From: JANYCO01 sp035535995
GTDB taxonomy: Bacteria > Bacteroidota > Bacteroidia > Cytophagales > Cytophagaceae
NCBI GenBank assembly: GCA_035535995.1
Contig: DATLOZ010000002.1
Location: forward strand, 62,001-126,000
Reading direction: 5' to 3'
DNA length: 64,000 nucleotides
In this document: positions 1 through 9,387 of the stretch, in pieces
Layout: every line of letters begins with the position of its first letter
Position numbering within the stretch: the first letter of the stretch is position 1
Made by a program: the position numbers and the translations under genes
Notes under the pieces: generated by a model
Told to the model about the DNA's origin: nothing
Database searches by the model: none
Seen by the model: the letters and a program-made list of their open reading frames with translations, nothing else

Positions 1-466
1 ACAAATGCGCCATCAGGAAATAATAGATCAACACGTAACTTCCGCTGACCAATGTTCGCTTGAAAGATACTTCCGGCGCTACGCTCAGGAAAGAACATAC
101 TACGTCCCACAGCAGGAGCAACAAAAGCAAGATTGACACAGGATGTGCAAGGATCTTTTTCCGAACCGGCGCTATAAAAATAAAATACACTACGGTAAAA
201 AATGCCAGCAAGATCATCATCACTTCAGAAGGAACCGAAAGGACACTACCACCCGTTACCGACATAGGAACTGAAAGAGGAACCAGAAAAGCCAGCAGCA
301 GTACAAAATTTTTATGTTTATACAACAGCATGCTGATCAGCAAGCAGAACAAAGCCAGTTCGGGCAGCTGAAGAATGTTTTTATTGAAAACAATCGACAG
401 GGAGACAAAAACCGCCAGTAAAAATATCCAGAACACATACAGGTTATTTTTCAAAAGCGCTTTCAT
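1..466 (-). CDS. O-antigen ligase/polymerase-like membrane protein, N-terminal part (runs off the left edge)
   Basis: An open frame on the minus strand begins with ATG at 466-464 and stays open to the window edge (about 155 residues). The product is almost entirely hydrophobic, with about four predicted membrane segments, and ends at a stretch containing FKRTLVSGSYVLIYYFLM. Short charged loops and this K-R-T stretch are typical of the O-antigen ligase / Wzy-like family, which joins or polymerises lipid-linked glycans at the periplasmic face of the inner membrane. Only 2 bp separate it from the Wzz-like gene upstream, so they form one polysaccharide operon. The family call is inference, since the conserved periplasmic loop lies outside the window. 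Confidence 0.6.
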   Translation of the reverse strand, partial: MKALLKNNLYVFWIFLLAVFVSLSIVFNKNILQLPELALFCLLISMLLYKHKNFVLLLAFLVPLSVPMSVTGGSVLSVPSEVMMILLAFFTVVYFIFIAPVRKKILAHPVSILLLLLLLWDVVCSFLSVAPEVSFKRTLVSGSYVLIYYFLMAHL

Positions 467-468
467 AC

Positions 469-1395
469 TTATGCAGCCTCCGATATCCGGTGGCGACCGG
501 TTTCTTCTTTTACATACAACAGGAAGATGCAGGCCAGTAGCGCTACCCCAAAAGCGATAGCAGCATTTTTAATATAGGAAGGCGAAATTTTTTTATAAGA
601 AGGAGTAGCACGGCTTACCACGTACACCGAAGGAAGGGGGCGGTCCAGAAGCGCCACTGCTTTTTCATATTTTCCATACGATTCGTTGGTGAGCTTCTGC
701 GCATAAAAATATTGGTTCAGCAGCTGGGCGGCCACAAGACCTACAGACGGATCAGATATAACGGTAAACTGCCCTTCTCTGTCTTGCTTCAATAAAAACT
801 CTTTGGAGAAATTTATTTTGCTATTGATCAGCACCAGCAAACTGTCAGACATCCTGGATTGCCGGTCGTACTCGGCTTTCAGTGTTTGAACGGCAGGCGC
901 CAGATTTTTTTTATAGATCTTTTCACGAATTTTTTCTACCTCTATCAGCACATCATTTACCATATCGGCAGATATCTCCGGGTGTTTGGTTTTAGCAGAA
1001 ATTACGATCGACATATAGCGTGTACGCTCAAACGTAAGATCGCGGCGCACGTTTTCCTGTAAGGCTTCTTTCCAATCAATCTGTTGAGTATCCAATTGGT
1101 AATAAGAAGCCAGGTGAAATCTTTTTGCGATTGAATCGATCAACTCGGTCGACTGCAGAATTTGCAGCAAACGGTCGGCTTCTATATCGTAACCAAAATT
1201 CGGATTATCAATAGTATGATCGATCGAATTGCCCGAGGTCGGAAACACGATCGCCGAGGATTGATACCGCGGCTTCACAAACGTGGTAAACCCCAGCGCC
1301 AGTGCCGCAGCTACGACCGGGACGATCAGAAGGATCATTTTATTTCTTTTTACAAAAGGAATAAAATAGAAAAACTCAGATTCATTTTTTTTCAT
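469..1395 (-). CDS. Wzz/GumC-type polysaccharide chain-length determinant protein
   Basis: This 308-residue protein has the Wzz layout: a short cytoplasmic N-terminus, a membrane segment at about residues 20-38, a long periplasmic region with a helical middle, and a second membrane segment near residues 278-297. A Pro-rich stretch (VSRATPSYKKISPSYIK) precedes the second segment, as in the family. No tyrosine-kinase domain is attached. Such proteins are co-polymerases that set the chain length of O-antigen or exopolysaccharide, which fits the ligase-like gene 2 bp downstream. The start is the only ATG before the first membrane segment. Confidence 0.8.
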   Translation of the reverse strand: MKKNESEFFYFIPFVKRNKMILLIVPVVAAALALGFTTFVKPRYQSSAIVFPTSGNSIDHTIDNPNFGYDIEADRLLQILQSTELIDSIAKRFHLASYYQLDTQQIDWKEALQENVRRDLTFERTRYMSIVISAKTKHPEISADMVNDVLIEVEKIREKIYKKNLAPAVQTLKAEYDRQSRMSDSLLVLINSKINFSKEFLLKQDREGQFTVISDPSVGLVAAQLLNQYFYAQKLTNESYGKYEKAVALLDRPLPSVYVVSRATPSYKKISPSYIKNAAIAFGVALLACIFLLYVKEETGRHRISEAA

Positions 1396-1457
1396 TGGAC
1401 CTCCGAAAACATATTACATGTTATAACAAACAAATCAAGATAGGAAGAAATTTTGTT

Positions 1458-1644
1458 TGAACCTAGATTTTCAGAGTTAGAAGATTTACTTGATTTTGAT
1501 TTGCAGGATTTGGTGAGTTGAGGAAGAATTAAAAATAAAAAAGTTGTCGTTCAACTTACTCTTTAATTCTATTTTTTTGCGGGCGTCCTCGCCCACAAAA
1601 AACAACGGCTAAAGAATTTTGTACATCCTGTAAATCCTGGTTCA
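1458..1644. repeat. Imperfect inverted-repeat element in a 310-bp gene-free gap
   Basis: The left arm starts TGAACCTAGATTTTCAG at 1458. The right arm, read on the other strand from 1644, starts TGAACCAGGATTTACAGG. The left arm resembles the perfect 45-bp arms at 36900 and 37124, so this is a divergent copy of the same family. Inside lies a GC-rich hairpin (about 1572-1602, GGGCG/CGCCC flanked by T and A runs) that could terminate transcription in either direction. I see no coding potential between 1396 and 1705. Confidence 0.55.
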
Positions 1645-1650
1645 GAAAAA

Positions 1651-1675
1651 AGCAGCCGTATTTGATACGACTGCT
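1651..1675 (-). terminator. Rho-independent terminator after the YbjN-like gene
   Basis: AGCAG-C-CGTAT pairs with ATACG-A-CTGCT around a 3-nt loop. On the minus strand it is followed by a T-run (complement of 1645-1650). It lies about 30 bp past the stop codon of the gene ending at 1706. Confidence 0.75.
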
Positions 1676-1705
1676 TTCATTTTAAAAATTATTTAATCAT
1701 TCTGA

Positions 1706-2134
1706 TTAGCGACGATCAGAACCTTGCCAGTATTTTTCTCTCAGCATATCATCGTAATCGTCTGCATAGCCGCCTACTCTGTTGAACATTGCCGTAGCTT
1801 CTGCCTGGTCAAGTCCATCGAGCTCGCGAACGGTTTTCATATAGATCCAGTCACCGAAAGCGGTCATGCCTACGCCGTATAGTGTGTGGTTGATATCGAG
1901 CACTTCTCTGAAGAATGCTTCTCGGTTGCTCGCCGGGATTTGCACTACCGGAGCCATGATCTGAAGGTAGCCTGTAAAGCCGTTATCGGCCTGCCACACA
2001 TCGATCCAGACACTTGCAGAACCTTTGGTAAGGCTCCACTGTCCTTCTTTTTCTCCTCTACATAAATTAGGGTCTACACCAAGGCTGCTAATTACATTGT
2101 CTACCATGGAGTAATATTGCTTAATGTCTGCCAT
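1706..2134 (-). CDS. YbjN domain-containing protein (type III secretion chaperone-like fold)
   Basis: This 142-residue soluble protein has no signal peptide or membrane segment. The pattern of a helical N-terminus, an amphipathic beta sheet (WSLTKGSASVWIDVW, GYLQIMAPVVQIP), then ASNREAFFREVLDINHTLYG and GDWIYMKTVREL, is characteristic of the YbjN family, which shares the CesT-like chaperone fold. Its molecular role in Bacteroidota is not known; small stand-alone YbjN proteins are common. It has its own terminator and is set apart from thrA by about 290 bp, so it is probably monocistronic. Confidence 0.7.
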   Translation of the reverse strand: MADIKQYYSMVDNVISSLGVDPNLCRGEKEGQWSLTKGSASVWIDVWQADNGFTGYLQIMAPVVQIPASNREAFFREVLDINHTLYGVGMTAFGDWIYMKTVRELDGLDQAEATAMFNRVGGYADDYDDMLREKYWQGSDRR

Positions 2135-2235
2135 ATTGTTTTATTGGTTATGTTTATAAGTCTGAGTAAATTAATCTTATTATATTAAAAATACCAATTT
2201 TGGATGGAAGGAATTTTAGTTTTGCATTTAAATAG

Positions 2236-2303
2236 GATGCCGGATTCCGGATTCCAGATAATAACTCCACACCCGTGCTTGAACTCCATACCAATCCGGC
2301 ATC
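2236..2303. repeat. Inverted repeat, GATGCCGGATT family, upstream of thrA
   Basis: GATGCCGGATT (2236-2246) pairs with AATCCGGCATC (2293-2303). The leading word AATAGGATGCCGGAT recurs at 45827 in another intergenic inverted repeat, so this is a dispersed element. The rest of the 2135-2421 gap is AT-rich with no recognised gene. Confidence 0.6.
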
Positions 2304-2421
2304 TTCTCCCTTTTCTTCTTATTTATCAAAAGTTTTTATGAAAAGCTCGCGGCAAAATGTAATTTTACGGGAATTTGACAAACCGAAGCTGAGCTCCGGT
2401 ATTAACACAACTTAATTTACC

Positions 2422-4881
2422 ATGAAGGTTTTAAAATTCGGAGGTACCTCGGTAGGCTCCGTAGAAGCAATGCGAAATGTGGCGGAGATCCTGCTGCAAA
2501 ACAAAAAAGAGAAAAACCAATTTGCAGTGGTTTTTTCCGCTATGTCGGGAATTACCAACCTGCTGATCGAAACGGGCAAAAAAGCTTCCGTAAGTGATAT
2601 CTCTTACAAAGACACGCTGAAAACCATCGAGCAAAAACACATCACGACGGTAAAATCGCTCATCGACGTAAAAGTGCAAAGCCGTGTAGTGGCTTATATT
2701 AAAACGCTTACCAACGAATTGGAAGATCTTCTGCACGGCGTATACCTGCTAAAAGAACTTTCTCCACGTACTTCTGACCTGATCGTAAGTTTTGGTGAAA
2801 GATTTTCCACCTACATCATGGCAGAGTTCATCAACCAATCGGGCTTGGCCTGTGAAATGCTGGATGCACGCAAACTGGTACAGACCAACGATGAATTCGG
2901 TTATGCCAAAGTAAATTTCAAAGCTACTGACAAAAACATCAAAGATTATTTCAAAGATAAAAAGCTCGCACAAATAATCACCGGCTTTATTGCTTCTACC
3001 GAAAAAGGCGAGACTACTACCCTGGGCCGCGGTGGCTCCGACTACACCGCCTCGATCTTCGGCGCGGCGCTGGATGCAGACATCATCGAGATCTGGACTG
3101 ATGTAGACGGAATGATGACAGCCGATCCAAGAAAAGTAAAACAAGCTTTCACGCTTCCGGCTATCTCTTATGTAGAAGCAATGGAGATCTCGCACTTCGG
3201 CGCCAAAGTGATCTATCCTCCTACGCTGCAACCTGCGTTCAATAAAAAAATTCCAATTGCAATCCGCAATACTTTCAACGCTTCTTTTCCAGGCACTATC
3301 ATTAGCGAAAAAACCACCAATGATTCTTTCATGATCAAAGGTGTTTCTTCTATTGAAAATATTTCACTCCTCACACTTCAAGGCAGCGGCCTGCAAGGTG
3401 TATCGGGTGTATCGGCAAGATTATTCAGCTCGCTGGCAAAACAAAGAACAAACGTGATCCTTATCACACAGGCTTCTTCGGAATATTCTATTTGCTTCGC
3501 CATCGACGCCAAAGAAACAAAAAGAGCCAAAGAAGCGATCGAAGAAGAATTTGCTCCGGAGATGGCAGCCAAAAAGATCGACAAGGTAGTGGTGAAAGAA
3601 AATCTCTCCATCGTAGCGATCGTGGGCGACAATATGAAAAACACTCCGGGTATATCCGGCAAGCTGTTTGCCGCACTTGGCAAAAACAATATCAATGTGA
3701 TCGCCATCGCACAAGGTTCTTCGGAACTCAACCTGTCTGTAGTGATCGAGCAGGTAAATATTTCCAAAGCGCTGAACGCACTGCACGAATCCTTCTTCCT
3801 GTCGGATGTGAAAACTATCAACTTATTCGTAGTAGGATTAGGATTGATCGGCAACACGCTGTTAAAACAAATTCAAAAACAATCGGCGCATCTTCAGAAA
3901 GACAAACTGATCAAAATAAATGTGGTGGGAATCACTAACAGCAAAAAAATGCTTTTCAGCGAAGGCGGCATTAGCCTGAGCAGCTGGAAAGAAAAGCTGG
4001 AAGAAAAAGGTGAAAAGGCAAACATGAAAGAATTCGTAAACCGCCTGCGCAAGATGAACCTGCAAAACTCTGTGTTTATCGACAATACTTCCAGCAAAGA
4101 TGTAGTGGACTTTTATGAGGAGATCCTCGGTTCAAGAATTTCGGTAGTGACGCCAAACAAAGTTGCCAATTCCGGACCTTATAAAAACTACAAGAAGCTT
4201 CATAATCTTGCTTTCAACAACGGAATTAAATTCCTCTACGAAACCAACGTAGGCGCCGGGCTTCCAGTGATCAACACGCTGCAAGACCTGATCCTGAGTG
4301 GCGACAAAGTGTTGAAGATCGAGGGAGTATTATCCGGTACGCTTTCCTATATTTTCAATACTTACAAAGGCGATAAAAAATTCTCCGATGTGGTGAAAGA
4401 AGCCAAAGAAAAAGGCTATACCGAACCAGACCCACGCGATGATCTGAACGGAAAAGACGTGGCGCGCAAGATCCTGATCCTTTCCCGCGAAGCTGGCTAC
4501 GAACTGGAATTCGACGATATTAAAGTAGAAAATATTTTACCGGAACCATGTGTGAAAGCGAAAACGGTAGAAGATTTCTTTGCACAACTGGAAAAGCACA
4601 ACGATGTATTTGCCAAGCGCAGAGACGAAGCGGAGAAAAAAGGAAAAGTACTTCGCTTTATCGCGAAAATGGAAAATGGAAAAGCAGGCATCACACTGGA
4701 AGCAGTAGACACCAATCACCCATTCTATTCTCTTTCCGGCAGCGACAATATGATCTCTTACACTACCGAGCGTTACAAAGATCGTCCTGTAGTGATCAAA
4801 GGCCCGGGCGCCGGGGCAGAAGTGACCGCAGCTGGGGTGTTTGCAGATATTATCAGAATTAGTAACTATCTAAAAGGATAA
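2422..4881 (+). CDS. thrA: Bifunctional aspartate kinase / homoserine dehydrogenase I
   Basis: This 819-residue fusion catalyses the first step (aspartate to aspartyl phosphate) and the third step (aspartate semialdehyde to homoserine) of threonine/methionine synthesis. The kinase starts with KFGGTSVG at residue 5 and contains GRGGSDYTA near 200 and TDVDGMMTADPR near 225. Two ACT domains, where threonine feedback would bind, occupy about 305-460. The dehydrogenase Rossmann motif VVGLGLIGN is near 470, followed by SGTLSYIFNTY near 638 and EPDPRDDLNGKDVARK. Length matches the family. Unlike many bacteria, thrB and thrC are not adjacent; a glycosyltransferase follows after a long hairpin element. 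Confidence 0.96.
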   Translation: MKVLKFGGTSVGSVEAMRNVAEILLQNKKEKNQFAVVFSAMSGITNLLIETGKKASVSDISYKDTLKTIEQKHITTVKSLIDVKVQSRVVAYIKTLTNELEDLLHGVYLLKELSPRTSDLIVSFGERFSTYIMAEFINQSGLACEMLDARKLVQTNDEFGYAKVNFKATDKNIKDYFKDKKLAQIITGFIASTEKGETTTLGRGGSDYTASIFGAALDADIIEIWTDVDGMMTADPRKVKQAFTLPAISYVEAMEISHFGAKVIYPPTLQPAFNKKIPIAIRNTFNASFPGTIISEKTTNDSFMIKGVSSIENISLLTLQGSGLQGVSGVSARLFSSLAKQRTNVILITQASSEYSICFAIDAKETKRAKEAIEEEFAPEMAAKKIDKVVVKENLSIVAIVGDNMKNTPGISGKLFAALGKNNINVIAIAQGSSELNLSVVIEQVNISKALNALHESFFLSDVKTINLFVVGLGLIGNTLLKQIQKQSAHLQKDKLIKINVVGITNSKKMLFSEGGISLSSWKEKLEEKGEKANMKEFVNRLRKMNLQNSVFIDNTSSKDVVDFYEEILGSRISVVTPNKVANSGPYKNYKKLHNLAFNNGIKFLYETNVGAGLPVINTLQDLILSGDKVLKIEGVLSGTLSYIFNTYKGDKKFSDVVKEAKEKGYTEPDPRDDLNGKDVARKILILSREAGYELEFDDIKVENILPEPCVKAKTVEDFFAQLEKHNDVFAKRRDEAEKKGKVLRFIAKMENGKAGITLEAVDTNHPFYSLSGSDNMISYTTERYKDRPVVIKGPGAGAEVTAAGVFADIIRISNYLKG

Positions 4882-4884
4882 TGT

Positions 4885-4953
4885 CTCAGTACTGTTGCTG
4901 TTGCTCTTGCTGTCAGAATGTCGGACAGCAACAGCAACAGCAACAGTATGGAG
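4885..4953. repeat. Long CTGTTGCTGTTGC hairpin element, imperfect copy
   Basis: Arms 4885-4914 and 4924-4953 form a 30-bp stem with three mismatches around a 9-nt loop. The arm word ACTGTTGCTGTTGCTCTTGC is the same as in the perfect hairpin at 52738-52808. It begins 3 nt after the thrA stop codon. No T-run follows, so it is not a standard terminator, although it may protect the 3' end of the transcript. Confidence 0.85.
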
Positions 4954-4986
4954 AATTTCACAATAAATATATAATTTCACCCGCCA

Positions 4987-5922
4987 ATGGAACTATCCGT
5001 CATCATTCCGATCTACAACGAAGAAGTGAACATCGACATGCTCTACCAGCGCTTGAAGACTGTGATCAGTGCCATTACTCCGGATCATGAATTTGTCTTT
5101 ATTAACGACGGAAGCAAAGACAATTCTCTTCAACTGCTTTATAAACTTGCGCAACACGATCCTTCTGTTCGCTATATAAATTTCAGCCGCAATTTCGGCC
5201 ACCAGATCGCTGTTACTGCAGGCCTCGACAAATGCCTCGGAAACGCCGTGGTGATCATAGACGCCGACCTGCAAGACCCGCCGGAACTGATCGCGGAGAT
5301 GTATCAGAAAATGAAAGAAGGCTACGAAGTAGTATATGCCAAAAGAAGAAGCAGGCAGGGAGAAGGTTTTCTGAAAAAATTTACGGCCAAAATGTTTTAC
5401 CGTACACTCGGTAGTCTTACCTCTATTTCAATCCCTGTAGACACAGGCGATTTCAGAATTGTAGACCGTAAGATCGTGGATGTGTTGAAGCAAATGCCTG
5501 AACAACAAAAATTCCTTCGCGGACAAATTTCCTGGATTGGTTTCAACCAAACCTATGTAGAATATGACCGTCAGGAAAGACACGGCGGCAAGACCGGATA
5601 TACCTACAAAAAAATGATCCGCCTGGCGCTGGATGGAATTACTTCTTTTTCCAATGCCCCACTAAAATTTGCTACACTTTCCGGCTTCATCGTTTCCGGC
5701 ATCGCTTTCCTGATCATGCTGTACGCACTGTACTCACGCTTTGTACTGAAAGATTACGTGCCGGGTTGGACATCTTTAATTTTGAGTGTAATGTTTATCG
5801 GTGGCATACAGCTGATCTCCATTGGTATTATTGGCGAATACATTAGCCGTATCAGTACGAATATTCGTAATCGTCCGCTTTATATCGTAAATGATACCAA
5901 CTGTGAAAAAAACATGGATTGA
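4987..5922 (+). CDS. GtrB/DPM1-like family 2 glycosyltransferase with two C-terminal membrane segments
   Basis: The 311-residue protein opens with the GT-A start SVIIPIYNEEVNIDML, has FINDGSKDNS, RNFGHQIAVTAGLD and the metal/nucleotide site DADLQDPPEL near residue 91, and ends with two membrane helices (about 233-255 and 268-292, ending IGIIGEYISRI). This is the layout of polyprenyl-phosphate sugar transferases (DPM synthase, GtrB, ArnC), which load a sugar on a lipid carrier at the cytoplasmic face. The next gene overlaps it by 32 bp and encodes a large polytopic protein that could use such a donor. The exact sugar cannot be read from sequence. Confidence 0.85.
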   Translation: MELSVIIPIYNEEVNIDMLYQRLKTVISAITPDHEFVFINDGSKDNSLQLLYKLAQHDPSVRYINFSRNFGHQIAVTAGLDKCLGNAVVIIDADLQDPPELIAEMYQKMKEGYEVVYAKRRSRQGEGFLKKFTAKMFYRTLGSLTSISIPVDTGDFRIVDRKIVDVLKQMPEQQKFLRGQISWIGFNQTYVEYDRQERHGGKTGYTYKKMIRLALDGITSFSNAPLKFATLSGFIVSGIAFLIMLYALYSRFVLKDYVPGWTSLILSVMFIGGIQLISIGIIGEYISRISTNIRNRPLYIVNDTNCEKNMD

Positions 5923-7639
5923 TCTTCTCTATGCTTCCTTGCTGTACACATTGGTCTTCATCGTGTACACGTTCCCGTTGATCCTGAAGTTTGATCAGGC
6001 CTTTATTGGTGAGCTCCACAGCGATGCTCCGCAATTTTTCTGGAACGCATGGCATTTTAAAAAATCGTTCTTTCATCCTTCCGAACTTTTTCACACACAC
6101 GATCTTCTTTATCCGCAAGGGATTTCATTGCTGGTAAATTCTAACACTTATATTTACGGAATAGCAGCGCTGTTTTGCAAAAATCCTTATTTCTCTTTCA
6201 ACCTCATAGTAGCGCTCAGCTTCGTCCTTTCCGGGCTTGGAGCGTATGTGCTGGCAAAAAAATACCTCGATAGTCGCGGACTTTGTTTGCTGGCTGGTTT
6301 TATTTTTGCTTTTTCTCCATACAAACTTGTTCGTCTTACCGAGCACTACAATCTCATTCTCACTTTCACGATCCCCTGGATCTTTCTTTGCTTTACGCAA
6401 TTGATCTACCTGAGCGATCGTAAGATCACGCTGAGCAGTGATTTGAAAAAATACGGCGCGTTTTTTCTGCTCTTTGCATTTACAGTACTGCTCGATTATC
6501 TGGCCGTATTTCATGCCTTTTATCTTTGCACCGCTTATTTCATTGCGCTGATCCTGTTGTCCATTAAATTGCCAAACGCAAAAGCTACCTTCGGCATTGT
6601 AGTAATATTTTTTCTCACCTTACATTTTGTCATCCGTGGGCTGAGACTGCTGGGCGTGGACGACCGCGGTGCATTCTGGTGGGGCGGCGATCTTACTGCT
6701 TACTTTGTACCTTCTTATCAAAGTCTTTTTTTCTACAACGATGCCGTTCAGAATATCTATGCTTCCGGTTGGTTTTATTCCAAACCTTTCTGCATCGAGT
6801 CGGTAGTTTTCCTGGGATACTCTTTTATCATCGTTTCTGTTTTTGCATTCATTTATTACCTGCGAAATTTCAGAGAACTGTCCTTTGAGCTCAGGGCATT
6901 ATTCATTACGCTGGTATTGCTGGCCATGATGAGCATTCCTTCTTTCCGGCTTTTTGGAAAACAATTGTTCAACATGCCTACCAGCATCATACATTTTATT
7001 CCGTTCTTCAACAACGTACGCATCGCCGGCAGGATCATTATGCTGGTTTCGCTGGTGTTGCCAATCTTAAGTTTTTATTATTTGGAGAAAAAGATCCGCT
7101 CGCTCCAGGTAGCACCTGTACAGGTATTAAACATTAGTACAGCGGTATTGGGATTATTTTTATTCTTCGAATATTATCCTTCGCGCTACCAATTCTCCGG
7201 TCGCGCCGATCTGCCTGAGTTTGTTTATAATTTAGAGAAAAAAGAAAACACCAGCATACTCAACATTCCCTTGGGTGTAAAAGATGGCAATAAAATGCTT
7301 GGCTATTTCGACAACAAAAATCTTTTCTTCCAAACAGCACATGGCTTGCCAATCACCGACGGCTATGCTTCGCGGATCCAGGAAAAAGTTTTTCTCTCTT
7401 GCGAAAAAGATCCCGGCATGAACCTTCTGTTTCAATACAGCCGCGATACTTCCACAATATTCGAGGATCAGATGTTTTATAAATTCTCCGATTATATAAA
7501 AAACTGTAAAGTAAATTATATCATCATCTCCCCTACACACCGCAATCAACGCCTGGAAACGATGATATACAATAAACTGATGATTGATCGGGAAAAGACC
7601 TGGGAAGATCGTGGGTATAGAATCATTAAGCTTAAATAA
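5891..7639 (+). CDS. Polytopic GT-C-like membrane protein, possible lipid-sugar-dependent glycosyltransferase
   Basis: This 582-residue protein has about 11-12 predicted membrane segments. After the first segment it has a periplasmic loop with HSDAPQFFWNAWHFKKS and LLYPQGISLL, then GLGAYVLAKKYL and AFSPYKLVRLTEHYN. This is the pattern of a broad family of uncharacterised GT-C-type membrane proteins in which acidic loop residues take part in catalysis. The ATG at 5891 overlaps the GtrB-like gene by 32 bp; a GTG at 5903 is an alternative. Translational coupling to that gene supports a donor/acceptor pair. The catalytic role is inference. Confidence 0.6.
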   Translation: MIPTVKKTWIDLLYASLLYTLVFIVYTFPLILKFDQAFIGELHSDAPQFFWNAWHFKKSFFHPSELFHTHDLLYPQGISLLVNSNTYIYGIAALFCKNPYFSFNLIVALSFVLSGLGAYVLAKKYLDSRGLCLLAGFIFAFSPYKLVRLTEHYNLILTFTIPWIFLCFTQLIYLSDRKITLSSDLKKYGAFFLLFAFTVLLDYLAVFHAFYLCTAYFIALILLSIKLPNAKATFGIVVIFFLTLHFVIRGLRLLGVDDRGAFWWGGDLTAYFVPSYQSLFFYNDAVQNIYASGWFYSKPFCIESVVFLGYSFIIVSVFAFIYYLRNFRELSFELRALFITLVLLAMMSIPSFRLFGKQLFNMPTSIIHFIPFFNNVRIAGRIIMLVSLVLPILSFYYLEKKIRSLQVAPVQVLNISTAVLGLFLFFEYYPSRYQFSGRADLPEFVYNLEKKENTSILNIPLGVKDGNKMLGYFDNKNLFFQTAHGLPITDGYASRIQEKVFLSCEKDPGMNLLFQYSRDTSTIFEDQMFYKFSDYIKNCKVNYIIISPTHRNQRLETMIYNKLMIDREKTWEDRGYRIIKLK

Positions 7640-7659
7640 CATTAAAGCGCTGCGGTTTT

Positions 7660-7691
7660 ACTGATGCACGGCTCAAGGCCGTGGCACCAGT
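7660..7691. repeat. Short imperfect hairpin between membrane-protein genes
   Basis: ACTGATGCACGGC pairs with GCCGTGGCACCAGT around TCAAG, with one mismatch and one bulge. A related word (GTGGTGCCAC ... GTGGCACCAC) occurs between 14486 and 14545 before purM. Confidence 0.45.
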
Positions 7692-7715
7692 AATTAAAAA
7701 ACGAATGTCAAGAGA

Positions 7716-9155
7716 ATGAAAAAATATTCCATTATACTAGTCGCCTTGCTCCTGCTGGCAGACCTTATCTATTCATTTGTCCAGCACATACATATGCCAC
7801 TGGATGGTGATATGTGCAGTATTATTTTATTCGAAAACGGCTACCGGACTATTCTCGACGATCCATTTGGTATGCGTGCATTTTTGCACAATGAAATTTA
7901 CTCCGCACCCAACCGTTTCTTCGCACACTGGACCATGTCAGCCTGGTTTAAAACCGTTCCTTTTTTCTTCCAGCATTTTACTAATCCAATCGACAGCGTG
8001 TACCTGGCTTGCGGTGTTGCCAAAATAATTTTCCAAGTGGGGTTGATCTATATGCTTGCCTTGTATATTACAGGATGTAAAAAGATCTGGAGCAAAGAAT
8101 GGCTACTTGCTGCATTGCTTGTCACGCCTCTGTTCCAAACTTCCGGCTACAACATTGTAATGGGCATCATCGACAAATCGGTGACGTATAGTTTCTTTTA
8201 TGCGTTGCCTTTGGTTTTGCTGATAATTTATTTTTATCCTTTTTACAAAGAATATTTTTCTGGCAAACCCATAAATTTTTCTTTCCTGCAAATGCTTTTA
8301 TGGAGCCTGCTCCCTGTATACCTGGCACTCAACGGGCCATTGGTGCCGGGTGTGGTGATCATTCTTAGTACGCTTTACCTGACACACCGCTGGTGGATTG
8401 CGTACCAGGAAGACCAGAGGTCTTCTTTTCTGAAACGAATTTTTTCTTCGATCCTGAAAATTCCTTTCACACATTTATTCTATTTTGTCCTGTTCGGCCT
8501 TGCTTGTCTTTACTCCTTATATATAGGAAAAAACAATATCGAAAATCAAGTCACTATGATTCCGCTTGTAGAGCGGTTTGCGCGCTTGCCAGTTGGGTTG
8601 TTCAACCTGTTTACCAAAAAACTTGGGCCCGTATTGTTGTTGGTTTTTATTATACTGAATATTTTTCTTCTTCGTAAAACCGAGCTGAATGCTCAAGGCA
8701 GAAAAATACTTGTACTGGCAAAATGGATCCTGATATTTTCTATCATTTACATCCTGCTTCTACCCTTTGGCGGCTACCGTCCCTACAGACCAAATATCAT
8801 TCGCTGGGATACCTTCATGCCGGTGATGCTCGGAATGATCTTTATATATGGATTGTCGACTTATTATATTTTAACTAACCTCGAGCTTCGGCGTAAAATT
8901 TTCTATCAAACAAGCATTGCAATTTTTATGCTCATATTTACTATAGCCGACGAGCCAATGACGACCGCCAATGCTTGCGAAAAAGATGCGCTCCAAAAAA
9001 TTGCCGCCTCCACACAACCCATCACAGTGCTGCACAACGATTGTTCCGTGCTCGACTGGCGGAAGATCAGCGATTACCGCAAATCCGAAACCAATGCTAA
9101 GCTGATAAAGATGTGGAAGATTACCGAGAAGGAGAAGCTTTATTATCAGGAGTAA
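7716..9155 (+). CDS. Polytopic membrane protein of unknown function
   Basis: I do not recognise a named family for this 479-residue protein. It starts with a membrane segment (YSIILVALLLLADLIYSF) followed by a polar loop with PLDGDMCSIILFENGY and APNRFFAHWTMSAWF, then about nine further hydrophobic segments and a polar tail. An acidic first loop after membrane segment one resembles GT-C enzymes. The gene follows the GT-C-like gene by 76 bp in the same direction, so it may act in the same glycan-modification pathway. That is inference from position only. Confidence 0.5.
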   Translation: MKKYSIILVALLLLADLIYSFVQHIHMPLDGDMCSIILFENGYRTILDDPFGMRAFLHNEIYSAPNRFFAHWTMSAWFKTVPFFFQHFTNPIDSVYLACGVAKIIFQVGLIYMLALYITGCKKIWSKEWLLAALLVTPLFQTSGYNIVMGIIDKSVTYSFFYALPLVLLIIYFYPFYKEYFSGKPINFSFLQMLLWSLLPVYLALNGPLVPGVVIILSTLYLTHRWWIAYQEDQRSSFLKRIFSSILKIPFTHLFYFVLFGLACLYSLYIGKNNIENQVTMIPLVERFARLPVGLFNLFTKKLGPVLLLVFIILNIFLLRKTELNAQGRKILVLAKWILIFSIIYILLLPFGGYRPYRPNIIRWDTFMPVMLGMIFIYGLSTYYILTNLELRRKIFYQTSIAIFMLIFTIADEPMTTANACEKDALQKIAASTQPITVLHNDCSVLDWRKISDYRKSETNAKLIKMWKITEKEKLYYQE

Positions 9156-9348
9156 TTCTAAACTTTGGTAGTGTTGATTCAACGACGAGGTATTTTTTAG
9201 AGGAATTGTCATTCAAGCAGCGCTACCAAAGTTCCGTCACTTTTTTGAATCTCTTTATTCCTCCCTACGTATTAATTATTAAAATAAATGTATCTTTTAG
9301 CACACTAAAAATTTTGACGACACCCGGAGAAAAAACTATAAAAAGAGA

Positions 9349-9380
9349 AAGGCTTCCTTTCATAATAGAAAAGAAGCCTT
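9349..9380 (-). terminator. Terminator downstream of tRNA-Phe
   Basis: AAGGCTTC (9349-9356) pairs with GAAGCCTT (9373-9380). On the minus strand the stem is followed by a pyrimidine/T-rich run, and it sits 8 bp past the tRNA 3' end. Confidence 0.7.
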
Positions 9381-9387
9381 CAAGATG

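Noticed and set aside
60..371. 103-codon plus-strand frame at the left edge
   Set aside because: The minus strand holds a continuous hydrophobic O-antigen ligase-like frame over the same bases, joined to the Wzz-like gene.
2135..2421. Possible amino acid riboswitch or leader peptide before thrA
   Set aside because: No lysine or threonine riboswitch core and no Thr/Ile-rich leader frame; only a dispersed inverted repeat is seen.
4881..5090. Small frame beginning with a Cys-rich stretch and a poly-Gln run
   Set aside because: It is the translation of the CTGTTGC hairpin and the start of the glycosyltransferase in another frame.
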